Assembly (NCBI GenBank): GCA_014859615.1
Contig: JACUTX010000018.1
Coordinates: 1 to 22,590 of the forward strand
Direction of reading: 5' to 3'
Origin: Desulfuromonadales bacterium
Lineage (GTDB): Bacteria > Desulfobacterota > Desulfuromonadia > Desulfuromonadales > UBA2294
Length of the DNA stretch: 22,590 nt
Made by a program: the position numbers and the translations under genes. The notes beneath the pieces are model-generated. The model saw only the letters and a program-made list of their open reading frames with translations, made no database searches and had not been told where the DNA came from. Of the stretch, positions 14,403 through 21,401 are shown piece by piece. Position 1 is the first letter of the stretch. Every line of letters begins with the position of its first letter.

Positions 14403-15226
14403 TGACGCGTGAAATCGAAATCGGCAACGTCACCCTGGGGGGTGATCGGCCGCTGGTCCTGTTTGCCGGCCCCTGCGTGATTGAAGATGAAACCTTGACC
14501 CTGCGTGTGGCAGCCTTTCTGAAGGAGATGACTGCCGAGCTCGGTATCGGTCTGGTCTTCAAGGGGTCGTATGATAAAGCCAACCGCACCTCGGTCACCT
14601 CTTTTCGCGGCCCCGGGATCGATGAGGGATTGCGTATTCTGGCCAAGGTCAAGAGTGAACTCGGGTTGCCGGTCGTCTCTGATGTTCATGATGTGTCGCA
14701 AGTTGCACAGGCGGCCGAAGTTCTTGATGTGATTCAGATTCCGGCATTTCTCTGTCGCCAGACTGATCTGCTGGTTGCGGTCGGGGAGACCGGCAAGGTG
14801 GTGAATATCAAAAAGGGGCAGTTTCTCGCCCCCGGGGATATGAAAAACGCCGTCGGCAAAGTTGAATCGACCGGGAATTTGCAGATCGCCCTGACGGAAC
14901 GTGGTTCTACCTTTGGTTATAATAATCTGGTGGTCGATATGCGCTCTTTGGCGATTATGCGCCAGACTGGCTGTCCGGTGATTTTCGATGCAACTCACTC
15001 GGTGCAACTTCCGGGAGGAGAGGGGGGCTCATCCGGTGGCCAGCGCGAATTTGTCGGCGCGCTTTCCCGCGCTGCGATTGCTGTCGGGATTGATGGACTG
15101 TTTCTGGAAGTTCATGAAGATCCGTCAGTCGCTCTTTGTGACGGGCCGAATTCTCTCTATCTGTCTGCATTGAAGCAGATGCTTGAAAAAATTATTGCTA
15201 TTGACCGGATCGTAAAGGGGCACTGA
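14402..15226 (+). CDS. kdsA: 2-dehydro-3-deoxyphosphooctonate aldolase (Kdo-8-phosphate synthase)
   Basis: KdsA condenses phosphoenolpyruvate with arabinose 5-phosphate to Kdo 8-phosphate. The 274-residue product has the PEP-binding FAGPCVIEDE near residue 21, FKGSYDKANRTSVTSFRGPG, GSTFGYNNLVVDMRSL and FDATHSVQLPGG. Cys25 in AGPC and His199 in ATHS match metal ligands of the metal-dependent class typified by Aquifex aeolicus; the metal-independent E. coli enzyme has asparagine at the cysteine position. Further ligands are expected in LEVHEDP and CDGPNSLYL. The start overlaps the pyrG stop. Next come kdsD, which makes its substrate, and kdsC, which dephosphorylates its product. Confidence 0.96.
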   Translation: MTREIEIGNVTLGGDRPLVLFAGPCVIEDETLTLRVAAFLKEMTAELGIGLVFKGSYDKANRTSVTSFRGPGIDEGLRILAKVKSELGLPVVSDVHDVSQVAQAAEVLDVIQIPAFLCRQTDLLVAVGETGKVVNIKKGQFLAPGDMKNAVGKVESTGNLQIALTERGSTFGYNNLVVDMRSLAIMRQTGCPVIFDATHSVQLPGGEGGSSGGQREFVGALSRAAIAVGIDGLFLEVHEDPSVALCDGPNSLYLSALKQMLEKIIAIDRIVKGH

Positions 15227-15227
15227 A

Positions 15228-16202
15228 GTGATGGCTGATTTTCTCGAAAAAGCTAAAGACGTTTTACGTACCGAAGCCAATGCGGTGTTGGCGCTGGTCG
15301 ATCGGATTGACTCCGATTTTTGCAAAGCGATTGAAATGATTATGGCCTGCAAAGGTCGAGTTGTGATCACCGGGATGGGGAAATCGGGGTTGATCTGCCA
15401 GAAGATTGCGGCGACGATGGCTTCTACAGGAACACCGTCGATGTTTCTGCATCCGGCTGAAGGGGTGCATGGCGATCTCGGCATGTTGATGAAAGGTGAC
15501 GTGGTGCTCGCCGTCTCCAATTCCGGTGAAACAGATGAAATTGTCCGGATTTTACCGGTCATCAAAAGAATGGGGTTACCGCTGATCTCCATGAGTGGTA
15601 ATCCGGCCAGCACCCTGTCGCGTGCCGGTGATGTCTCCATCGATATCTCCGTTGCCGAGGAAGCTTGCCCCTTGGCGTTGGCGCCGACTTCAAGTACGAC
15701 TGCGACCCTGGCGATGGGAGATGCCCTGGCTATCGCTTTGATGCTCGAACGGGGTTTCAAGGAGGAGGATTTTGCCCTGTATCATCCGGGAGGGGCCCTG
15801 GGGAGACGGCTGCTGACCAGGGTGGAAGACCTGATGCATGCTGGCGAAGCGATTCCGGTGGTACCGCAATCTGTTCTGGTCAAGGATGCCTTGTACGAGA
15901 TTACCAATAAAAATCTCGGAATAACCGGTATTGCGAATACGGCCGGTGAGCTGATTGGCGTCTTTACCGATGGTGATTTGCGCCGGGCGATTGAAAAGGA
16001 TTTAAATTGTCTGAGCCAAACCATTAAAACGCACATGTCGGTCAATCCGAAACGGATTTTACGGACAAATCTGGCAGCGAAGGCGTTGCAGCGGATGGAG
16101 GAGAATTCCATCACGTCTCTGTTTGTTTTTGAATCTGAGGAAGATAAGCGACCGACCGGGATCATTCATCTTCAGGATCTCTTGAAGGCGGGGGTTGTCT
16201 GA
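15228..16202 (+). CDS. kdsD: Arabinose-5-phosphate isomerase (SIS plus two CBS domains)
   Basis: KdsD (KpsF/GutQ family) converts ribulose 5-phosphate to arabinose 5-phosphate, the first committed step to Kdo. The 324-residue product has a sugar isomerase (SIS) domain with TGMGKSGLICQKIAATM (about 48-64), HPAEGVHGDLGM and SNSGETDEI, then two CBS domains (about 205-262 and 270-324) with GVFTDGDLRRAIE near their junction. Length and domain order are standard. The GTG at 15228 is seven bases after AAAGGGG; an ATG at the next codon (15231) is an alternative. It follows kdsA by one base and overlaps kdsC by one, so the three kds genes are coupled. A CBS-bearing copy inside the kds cluster fits the biosynthetic KdsD role better than GutQ. 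Confidence 0.95.
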   Translation: MMADFLEKAKDVLRTEANAVLALVDRIDSDFCKAIEMIMACKGRVVITGMGKSGLICQKIAATMASTGTPSMFLHPAEGVHGDLGMLMKGDVVLAVSNSGETDEIVRILPVIKRMGLPLISMSGNPASTLSRAGDVSIDISVAEEACPLALAPTSSTTATLAMGDALAIALMLERGFKEEDFALYHPGGALGRRLLTRVEDLMHAGEAIPVVPQSVLVKDALYEITNKNLGITGIANTAGELIGVFTDGDLRRAIEKDLNCLSQTIKTHMSVNPKRILRTNLAAKALQRMEENSITSLFVFESEEDKRPTGIIHLQDLLKAGVV

Positions 16203-16720
16203 TGAAAGAGCGTCTCGGCAAGATCCGAATGTTGCTGCTCGATGTCGATGGTGTTATGACGGACGGCCGTATCATTTACAGCAGCGACGGCACAGAGACC
16301 AAAGCATTTAATGTCAAGGACGGACACGGTCTGAAGATGATGCAGCGCGCCGGAATAGAAACAGGGATTATCACTGGCCGGGATTCGACGGTCGTGACTC
16401 ATCGTGCCAAGGAACTCGGTATCAATATCCTCTATCAGGGTGCTCTGGATAAAACGATTCCGTTCAAAAGGATTCTTCAGACCTTTCATATTAACGCCGA
16501 AGAGATCGCCTACGTCGGTGATGATATTGTCGATCTGCCGATCCTGTTGCAAGTCGGTTTTGCCGCGACAGTTGCCGATGCCCTCCCTGAAGTTAAAGAG
16601 CGGGTCGACTATGTTGCCAGTCTTGGTGGTGGTAAAGGGGCCGTGCGCGAGATCTGTGATCTGATTCTGAAAGGTTCGGATCGCTGGAATGGTGTAGCCG
16701 CGAAGTATTTTCAGCACTAA
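16202..16720 (+). CDS. kdsC: 3-deoxy-manno-octulosonate-8-phosphatase
   Basis: KdsC removes phosphate from Kdo 8-phosphate to give Kdo. The 172-residue product is a small tetramer-type HAD phosphatase without a cap domain. The nucleophile motif is LLLDVDGVMTDGR (Asp14 and Asp16), motif II lies in ITGRDS, the motif III lysine is in GALDK, and motif IV is YVGDDIVDLP. Length matches the family (about 170-188). The ATG shares one base with the kdsD stop (TGATG), so it is translated by coupling. The 70 bases that follow it lack a terminator-like hairpin and contain the lptC promoter. Confidence 0.95.
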   Translation: MKERLGKIRMLLLDVDGVMTDGRIIYSSDGTETKAFNVKDGHGLKMMQRAGIETGIITGRDSTVVTHRAKELGINILYQGALDKTIPFKRILQTFHINAEEIAYVGDDIVDLPILLQVGFAATVADALPEVKERVDYVASLGGGKGAVREICDLILKGSDRWNGVAAKYFQH

Positions 16721-16763
16721 AATCTTTTTATTCAAATCTCATGCCAAAATCAAAACAAGCGTC

Positions 16764-16792
16764 TTTACACCTTAAATCCTCGATGTTATAGT
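16764..16792 (+). promoter_or_regulatory. Strong sigma-70-type promoter just before lptC
   Basis: TTTACA (16764-16769) and TATAGT (16787-16792) each match five of six consensus bases and are separated by exactly 17. Transcription would start about seven bases after the -10, near 16799, only about four bases from the lptC ATG at 16803. It is one of the best-looking promoters in the window. Confidence 0.6.
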
Positions 16793-16802
16793 GGACGCGT
16801 CT

Positions 16803-17372
16803 ATGAAAAAAATATTTTCCGCCCGGTTTTTGCTTGCCGGTTTTATTCTCCTTCTCGGGTTGTTGCTGGTGCTGATTGTTGTCAGTAACCTGCGCACTCC
16901 TGAAATGGCAGCGGTCAGTCAGCTACTCGGTTCTGATGACGATTTGGCAATACAACAGCTTAACTACACCGAAACTCGTGGCGGCGTCCGAAAGTGGTCT
17001 GTGCAGGCGCAGTCGGCGACTCATGACATGAAACAGGAGCGCGCACAACTTAAGCAGTTGACGTTAACCTTTTATGATCCGACGTCGAGCGATCTGATTC
17101 TCACCTCGGCAACCGGGGAGCTTGATCTGAAGAAGAGAGAAGTTTTGTTGCGCGGTGATGTCGTCATACAGGCCGCAACCGGTGAAGCGATTTACACCGA
17201 TGAACTTCTTTTTGTCGACGCTGAGAAGGTGGTGCGAACCGACCATCCGGTTCGGTTTGTAGCTGATAGCTATACGGTCTCGGGTCGAGGGATGCGTTTC
17301 AATATCACCAATCGCACTATCGTTCTCTTGCATCAGGTTGAGGCCGTATATAAAGAAGGGCTGGACTTTTAA
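16803..17372 (+). CDS. lptC: LptC, LPS export system inner-membrane-anchored periplasmic protein
   Basis: LptC receives lipopolysaccharide from the inner-membrane LptB2FG complex and passes it to LptA. The 189-residue product has a single N-terminal transmembrane anchor (about 8-27) and a periplasmic beta-jellyroll. Its strand repeats include TSATGELDLKKREVLLRGDV and ATGEAIYTDELLFVDAEK, the alternating pattern of the LptC/LptA fold. The ATG at 16803 is preferred to the in-frame GTG at 16791, which overlaps the -10 of the promoter. The stop overlaps the lptA start by one base. Sequence conservation in this family is low, so identification leans on fold pattern and position before lptA-lptB. 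Confidence 0.9.
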   Translation: MKKIFSARFLLAGFILLLGLLLVLIVVSNLRTPEMAAVSQLLGSDDDLAIQQLNYTETRGGVRKWSVQAQSATHDMKQERAQLKQLTLTFYDPTSSDLILTSATGELDLKKREVLLRGDVVIQAATGEAIYTDELLFVDAEKVVRTDHPVRFVADSYTVSGRGMRFNITNRTIVLLHQVEAVYKEGLDF

Positions 17373-17869
17373 TGAAGAGTGAACGTCCGATTTTTTTCTG
17401 GCTGTTTTTTATCTGTCTCTTTGCCGGTTCCGCGTTGGCTGCTGACCCAAGGAGTCTGGATGAAATTCGGGTTGTCGCCGACCGGATGGAGGCTGAGGCA
17501 GTCGGTAATAAAGCCACTTTTTCCGGCGATGTTAAAGCGAGTCAGAAAGATATTGTGATCTATGCGCAAAGCCTGACCCTCTTTTACAGTCGTGGTGATG
17601 ATCAAAAAGAGCAGGGGATTGATCGTGTTGAACTGGAGGGGGAGGTCAGAATTTTACAGAAGGATCGAATAGCGACTGCCGATAAAGGGCTTTATTTAAA
17701 CCTTGAGCGCAAGATCATCCTGTCGGGCCATGCACAAGTGCATCAGGCTGGCAATATTGTTAAAGGGGATGAAATTGTATATTTTATCGACGAAGAGCGA
17801 AGCATTGTAAGCAGTGATCCTGATTCACGTGTTAACGTCCTGATTAAACCGAAGGGAGAGGATCGTTGA
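17372..17869 (+). CDS. lptA: LptA, periplasmic LPS transport protein
   Basis: LptA forms the bridge of beta-jellyroll units that carries lipopolysaccharide across the periplasm. The 165-residue precursor has a signal peptide with core FFWLFFICLFAG and a cleavage site after SALA. The mature part has the OstA/LptA strand pattern: VVADRMEAEAVGNKATFSGD, IVIYAQSLTLFYS, IATADKGLYLNLERKIILSG and VKGDEIVYFIDEE. Length is typical. Its start overlaps the lptC stop by one base and its stop overlaps the lptB start by four. The middle loop (GDDQKEQGIDRVE) matches the usual linker where the ligand-binding groove is interrupted. Confidence 0.93.
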   Translation: MKSERPIFFWLFFICLFAGSALAADPRSLDEIRVVADRMEAEAVGNKATFSGDVKASQKDIVIYAQSLTLFYSRGDDQKEQGIDRVELEGEVRILQKDRIATADKGLYLNLERKIILSGHAQVHQAGNIVKGDEIVYFIDEERSIVSSDPDSRVNVLIKPKGEDR

Positions 17870-18594
17870 GCCGCCGGTTGATCGCACGGGGATTATGCAA
17901 AAGTTATCGTCGGCGACAGGTGGTTAAAAATGTTGACCTTGATATCGAATCGGGTCAGGTTGTCGGTCTGCTCGGTCCGAATGGTGCCGGGAAAACAACC
18001 TCATTTTATATGGTTGTCGGCCTGGTCCCTCCCGATAAAGGGGAGATTTTTCTGGACGATAGGGAGCTGACTCCTCTGCCGATGTGTGACCGTGCCCGTG
18101 CCGGGATCTCTTACCTTCCGCAGGAGGCGTCGGTTTTTCGCAAACTGACAGTTGAGGAGAATCTGCTGGCGATCCTCGAAACGACCGATCTCGATAAATC
18201 TGCACGGTTGGAGCGTAAGGACGATCTGCTCGAGCAGTTTCGATTGACGCATGTCGCTAAAACTTTCGGTTACGCTTTGTCGGGCGGGGAGAGACGGCGG
18301 ACGGAAATTGCCCGATCACTGGTGCTTGATCCGGCTTTTATTCTCCTTGATGAACCGTTTGCCGGCATCGACCCGATCGCCGTTAATGATATTCAAAATA
18401 TCATTCTGAATCTAAAAGAACAGGGGATCGGTATTCTTGTTTCTGATCATAATGTCCGTGAGACACTCGGTGTCTGTGATATGGCTTATATCCTCAGTGA
18501 TGGGGAGATTCTTGAATATGGTCAGCCGGATGTTATTACGCACAGTCCCAAGGCCCGTGAAATTTATCTTGGGGAAAAATTCAAACTCTGGTGA
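17866..18594 (+). CDS. lptB: LptB, ATP-binding subunit of the LPS exporter
   Basis: LptB is the cytoplasmic ATPase that drives lipopolysaccharide extraction by LptFG. The 242-residue product has Walker A GPNGAGKT at 37-44, a Q-loop in YLPQEASVFRKLTVEENL, signature LSGGE at 138-142, Walker B LLDEPFAGIDP at 160-170 and the switch His195 in SDHNVRETL. The sequence ASVFRKLTVEENL and the DEPFAGIDP form are LptB hallmarks. It uses a TTG start (17866) that overlaps the lptA TGA; GGGAGAGG lies six bases upstream, and no ATG or GTG is available before the conserved N-terminal strand. lptF and lptG are not in the window. rpoN follows after 37 bases. Confidence 0.95.
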   Translation: MSRRLIARGLCKSYRRRQVVKNVDLDIESGQVVGLLGPNGAGKTTSFYMVVGLVPPDKGEIFLDDRELTPLPMCDRARAGISYLPQEASVFRKLTVEENLLAILETTDLDKSARLERKDDLLEQFRLTHVAKTFGYALSGGERRRTEIARSLVLDPAFILLDEPFAGIDPIAVNDIQNIILNLKEQGIGILVSDHNVRETLGVCDMAYILSDGEILEYGQPDVITHSPKAREIYLGEKFKLW

Positions 18595-18631
18595 TTTTTT
18601 TGATCCAGGGCTACCGGTAAAAGGTCTTTGA

Positions 18632-20092
18632 ATGGCGCTTGAACTTCGACAACAACTGAAGTTATCCCAACAACTGGTTATGACGCCTCAACTGCAGCAG
18701 GCGATTAAACTTCTGCAACTTTCGCGTATGGAGTTGGTCGAGCTTGTTCAGCAGGAGCTGGAGGAGAATCCTGTCCTCGAAGAGGGGGTCGAGATTGAGT
18801 CGATTGAAGGAGCCGGGTCGGATGAAGCTTCGATACAGGAACCGGGCCGCGACGAAGGGACAATTGACAATCAGATCGACGAAGTTAAAGGGGAGAATGA
18901 GGGGCTCGGCGATATCGATTGGCAGACATATCTCGAAAGTTACAGCCTCGGCGGCACAGTTGCCAGTTCTTATGAAGACGATGAGGATCGCCCGTCGTTT
19001 GAAAACCTGCTCACGCGGACAAGTACTCTGGTCGATCATCTGATGTGGCAGATGACTCTCTCGAATTTTACTGATGTTGAGCAGCGTCTGGCTGCTGAAA
19101 TAATCGGTAATATCGATGAAGACGGCTATCTGCAGATCTCCGTTGCCGATCTTTGCCTCGAAACAGGCGCAGCTCCTGATGTTATTGAAGAACTGCTTGG
19201 AAAAATTCAGGAGTTTGACCCGCCTGGAGTCGGCTGTCGCAATCTTCAGGAATCGCTACTGGTGCAGTTGCGACTCCTCGGCATGGACGGGAGTCTGGCC
19301 GAAAGGATTTTGTCCGAACAGATTGATTTGCTGGAAAAGAAGAATTATCCACTGATCGCCAAGGCTCTGCATGTTACTGTTGACGAAGTTTTCATCGCTG
19401 CCAAGTTCATCGCCAGTCTCGATCCCCGCCCCGGTTCATCCTTCGGTCAGGAAGACGTTCATTATATTGCGCCAGATATCTTTGTGCATAAGGTCGGCAG
19501 CGAATATGTCGTTGTGCTCAATGATGAAGGTCTCCCGAATCTTAAAATCAATTCGTTTTATCGCAGTGCTCTTTCCGGTACGACTGAAGTCGATAAGGAG
19601 GCGGGTGAGTATATCCAGGAAAAGATGCGCGGTGCGGTCTGGTTGATCAAAAGTATTCATCAGCGGCAGAGGACTATCTACCGGGTGGCTAAAAGTATTG
19701 TCAAGTTTCAGCGAAATTTCCTCGATCTCGGGATTGAGCATCTGAAACCACTTGTCCTGCGCGATGTAGCGACGGATATCGATATGCATGAATCGACCAT
19801 CAGTCGTGTTACGACGAACAAATATATCCAGACGCCACGCGGCCTGTTTGAACTTAAATATTTTTTTAATAGCGGAATCGGGACGACTGGCGGCGATTCG
19901 GTTGCTTCAGAGAGCGTCAAGATGAAGATCAAGGAGATTATCTCCGGCGAAAATACAAAAAAACCGTATTCTGATCAGAAAATTGTTGTGTTGTTGCATG
20001 AAGTCGGTATTAATATCGCCCGGCGCACGGTTACAAAATATCGTGAAATGCTCGGTGTCGGTTCATCAACAGAACGTAAGCGCCTGTTCTGA
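18632..20092 (+). CDS. rpoN: RNA polymerase sigma-54 factor
   Basis: Sigma-54 directs RNA polymerase to -24/-12 promoters and needs an AAA+ activator, such as the NtrC-type regulator encoded at 3970-5331. The 486-residue product begins with the glutamine-rich region I (QQLKLSQQLVMTPQLQQAIK and LLQLSRMELVELVQQELEENP) that contacts activators. An acidic region II (about 50-110) follows, then the core-binding region (about 115-300) and the helix-turn-helix region with DIDMHESTISRVTTNKYIQT. The RpoN box ARRTVTKYRE is at 463-472, and it is intact. The ATG at 18632 has AAAAGG seven bases upstream. It follows lptB by 37 bases with no terminator, so it is probably transcribed with the lpt genes. Confidence 0.97.
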   Translation: MALELRQQLKLSQQLVMTPQLQQAIKLLQLSRMELVELVQQELEENPVLEEGVEIESIEGAGSDEASIQEPGRDEGTIDNQIDEVKGENEGLGDIDWQTYLESYSLGGTVASSYEDDEDRPSFENLLTRTSTLVDHLMWQMTLSNFTDVEQRLAAEIIGNIDEDGYLQISVADLCLETGAAPDVIEELLGKIQEFDPPGVGCRNLQESLLVQLRLLGMDGSLAERILSEQIDLLEKKNYPLIAKALHVTVDEVFIAAKFIASLDPRPGSSFGQEDVHYIAPDIFVHKVGSEYVVVLNDEGLPNLKINSFYRSALSGTTEVDKEAGEYIQEKMRGAVWLIKSIHQRQRTIYRVAKSIVKFQRNFLDLGIEHLKPLVLRDVATDIDMHESTISRVTTNKYIQTPRGLFELKYFFNSGIGTTGGDSVASESVKMKIKEIISGENTKKPYSDQKIVVLLHEVGINIARRTVTKYREMLGVGSSTERKRLF

Positions 20093-20231
20093 TGCGTCGT
20101 AACAAAAAAAGGTGAATTTCAAGGCTCAACTCTTTGTCTCGGCAGTCTCTTGTCCTTTCTGTTTTTAACGGGCTGAAAAGAGGTTTGACGGGATTCAAAG
20201 AGAATTATCTGTCAGTTCCAACAGTTCATTG

Positions 20232-20240
20232 TGTTATACT
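20232..20240 (+). promoter_or_regulatory. Extended -10 promoter element of hpf
   Basis: TATACT (20235-20240) is preceded by TG with one base between, an extended -10 element. No good -35 is seen at 16-18 bases upstream, as is common for extended -10 promoters. The start would be near A20247, about five bases before a perfect hairpin. The rest of the 208-base gap after rpoN holds no gene I can support. Confidence 0.5.
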
Positions 20241-20251
20241 TTTCATACAAT

Positions 20252-20277
20252 TAGTCGTCTCAAGCGGGAGACGACTA
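20252..20277 (+). promoter_or_regulatory. Perfect 10-bp stem-loop at the 5' end of the hpf leader
   Basis: TAGTCGTCTC and GAGACGACTA are exact reverse complements separated by a six-base loop AAGCGG. There is no T-run after it, so it is not a terminator. It ends eight bases before the AAGGAGG ribosome site of hpf and starts about five bases from the predicted transcript end. It could be an mRNA-stabilising 5' hairpin, or as DNA a palindromic operator. Confidence 0.6.
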
Positions 20278-20300
20278 CATACTGCAAGGAGGTTTGTTCT

Positions 20301-20849
20301 ATGCAAATTTCTGTCACTTTTCGACACATGGAAGTCAGCAATCCCATTCGTGACTATGCTGAGGAGAAGGTGTCCCGGGTCAAAAAATACATTGATGAGC
20401 CGATCGATGCCCAGGTTGTTCTCTCCGTGGCCAAAAAAATCCGTCATCGAGCGGAAGTTACGCTGATTGCAAAAGGGATCACGATCAAAGGGTCGGAAGA
20501 GACTGATGATATGTACGCAGCAATCGATGCTGTTGTGGATAAAATTGAACGTCAGCTTAAAAAGTACAGGGAAAAGATTAAAGAGCACAAACCGTTGACA
20601 GGGAAAGAGCGGCGGGTCAGTAAAACCGTCTATACGGCTGAAAGTTTCGATGCAGCGGATTATGAGCCTGAAATCATCCGTTCAGACAGTTTTTTCGTCA
20701 AGCCGCTTGCGGTTGAAGAGGCTGTCATGCAGATGGATCTTTTGCATAAAGAGTTTCTCGTTTTCACCGATGCTGTTACCGAAGAAGTCAATGTTGTTTA
20801 TCGCCGTAAAGATGGCAATTATGGTCTTATTGTTCCACATGTAAAGTAA
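20301..20849 (+). CDS. hpf: Long-form ribosome hibernation promoting factor
   Basis: HPF shuts down and preserves ribosomes in starvation; the long form dimerises 70S particles into 100S. The 182-residue product has the S30AE/YfiA N-terminal domain (about 1-100; MQISVTFRHMEVSNPIRDYA and the basic stretch SVAKKIRHRAEVTLI), a variable linker (about 100-125) and the C-terminal dimerisation domain with VKPLAVEEAVMQMDLL and VNVVYRRKDGNYGLIVP. The ATG at 20301 has a near-perfect AAGGAGG eight bases upstream; a longer reading from 20229 would translate the leader hairpin and is rejected. Linkage to rpoN and ptsN is common in proteobacteria. It has its own promoter-like element and is closed by a strong terminator. 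Confidence 0.95.
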   Translation: MQISVTFRHMEVSNPIRDYAEEKVSRVKKYIDEPIDAQVVLSVAKKIRHRAEVTLIAKGITIKGSEETDDMYAAIDAVVDKIERQLKKYREKIKEHKPLTGKERRVSKTVYTAESFDAADYEPEIIRSDSFFVKPLAVEEAVMQMDLLHKEFLVFTDAVTEEVNVVYRRKDGNYGLIVPHVK

Positions 20850-20862
20850 TTTTGAGAGTTTT

Positions 20863-20899
20863 GGTGGTGGGGGTTCCATTCCTCACCACCTCTTTTTTT
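20863..20899 (+). terminator. Rho-independent terminator after hpf
   Basis: GGTGGTG (20863-20869) pairs with CACCACC (20884-20890), and the stem extends inward by two G-C and two G-U pairs to a six-base loop. It is followed by TC and seven Ts (20893-20899). The features are those of a strong intrinsic terminator. It lies 26 bases before the ptsN start, so ptsN must rely on read-through or an unseen promoter. Confidence 0.85.
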
Positions 20900-20925
20900 A
20901 ACTGGTTGAAGGAAGTCCGGTCACT

Positions 20926-21387
20926 ATGAAAATCGTTGAATTGCTCTCCCCTGAAGCTATTATTGCCGATATGAAGTCGACTGAAAAATCAACGGCACTG
21001 ATTGAGTTGACAGATTTGATTGTCTCTTTACAGGGGGGGCTTGATCGCGACGAAGTGTTCGGCGTTCTGCAGGAACGGGAGCGTCTCGGGAGTACGGGGA
21101 TCGGCGACGGTGTCGCTATTCCACATGGAAAGCTGAAAAACCTTGAACAGCTCCTGCTTGCTTTTGGCTGCAGCAAGGCCGGTGTCGATTTTGATTCAAT
21201 GGACGGAAAACCTGCCCATCTGTTTTTTTTGTTGCTGGCACCTGAAGAGTCGGTTGGTATCCACCTCAAAACACTGGCCCGCATTTCCAAATTACTGAAA
21301 AGCCCTGCTGTTCGCGAATCCCTTCTTGATGCATCAGGTTCTGCTGATCTTTTCAGAATTATTACTGAAGAAGAGAATAAACTCTAA
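20926..21387 (+). CDS. ptsN: PTS EIIA-Ntr regulatory protein
   Basis: PtsN is the phosphate-accepting EIIA protein of the nitrogen-related phosphotransferase system; it regulates other proteins rather than importing sugar. The 153-residue product is typical in length, with the fructose/mannitol EIIA fold. The phospho-accepting His67 is in IGDGVAIPHGK, preceded by RERLGSTGIG, and VGIHLKTLARISKLLK follows in the second half. The ATG has AAGGAA about 12 bases away, a somewhat wide spacing. The gene sits between the hpf terminator and hprK. No membrane EIIB or EIIC is seen nearby, consistent with a regulatory role. Confidence 0.94.
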   Translation: MKIVELLSPEAIIADMKSTEKSTALIELTDLIVSLQGGLDRDEVFGVLQERERLGSTGIGDGVAIPHGKLKNLEQLLLAFGCSKAGVDFDSMDGKPAHLFFLLLAPEESVGIHLKTLARISKLLKSPAVRESLLDASGSADLFRIITEEENKL

Positions 21388-21401
21388 TTCATTGAGGGAT
21401 A

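Noticed and set aside
20093..20231. Possible small gene or further element in the first part of the rpoN-hpf gap
   Set aside because: A seven-codon frame right after rpoN and a longer frame from 20134 lack ribosome sites and plausible composition; no hairpin with a T-run marks the end of rpoN.
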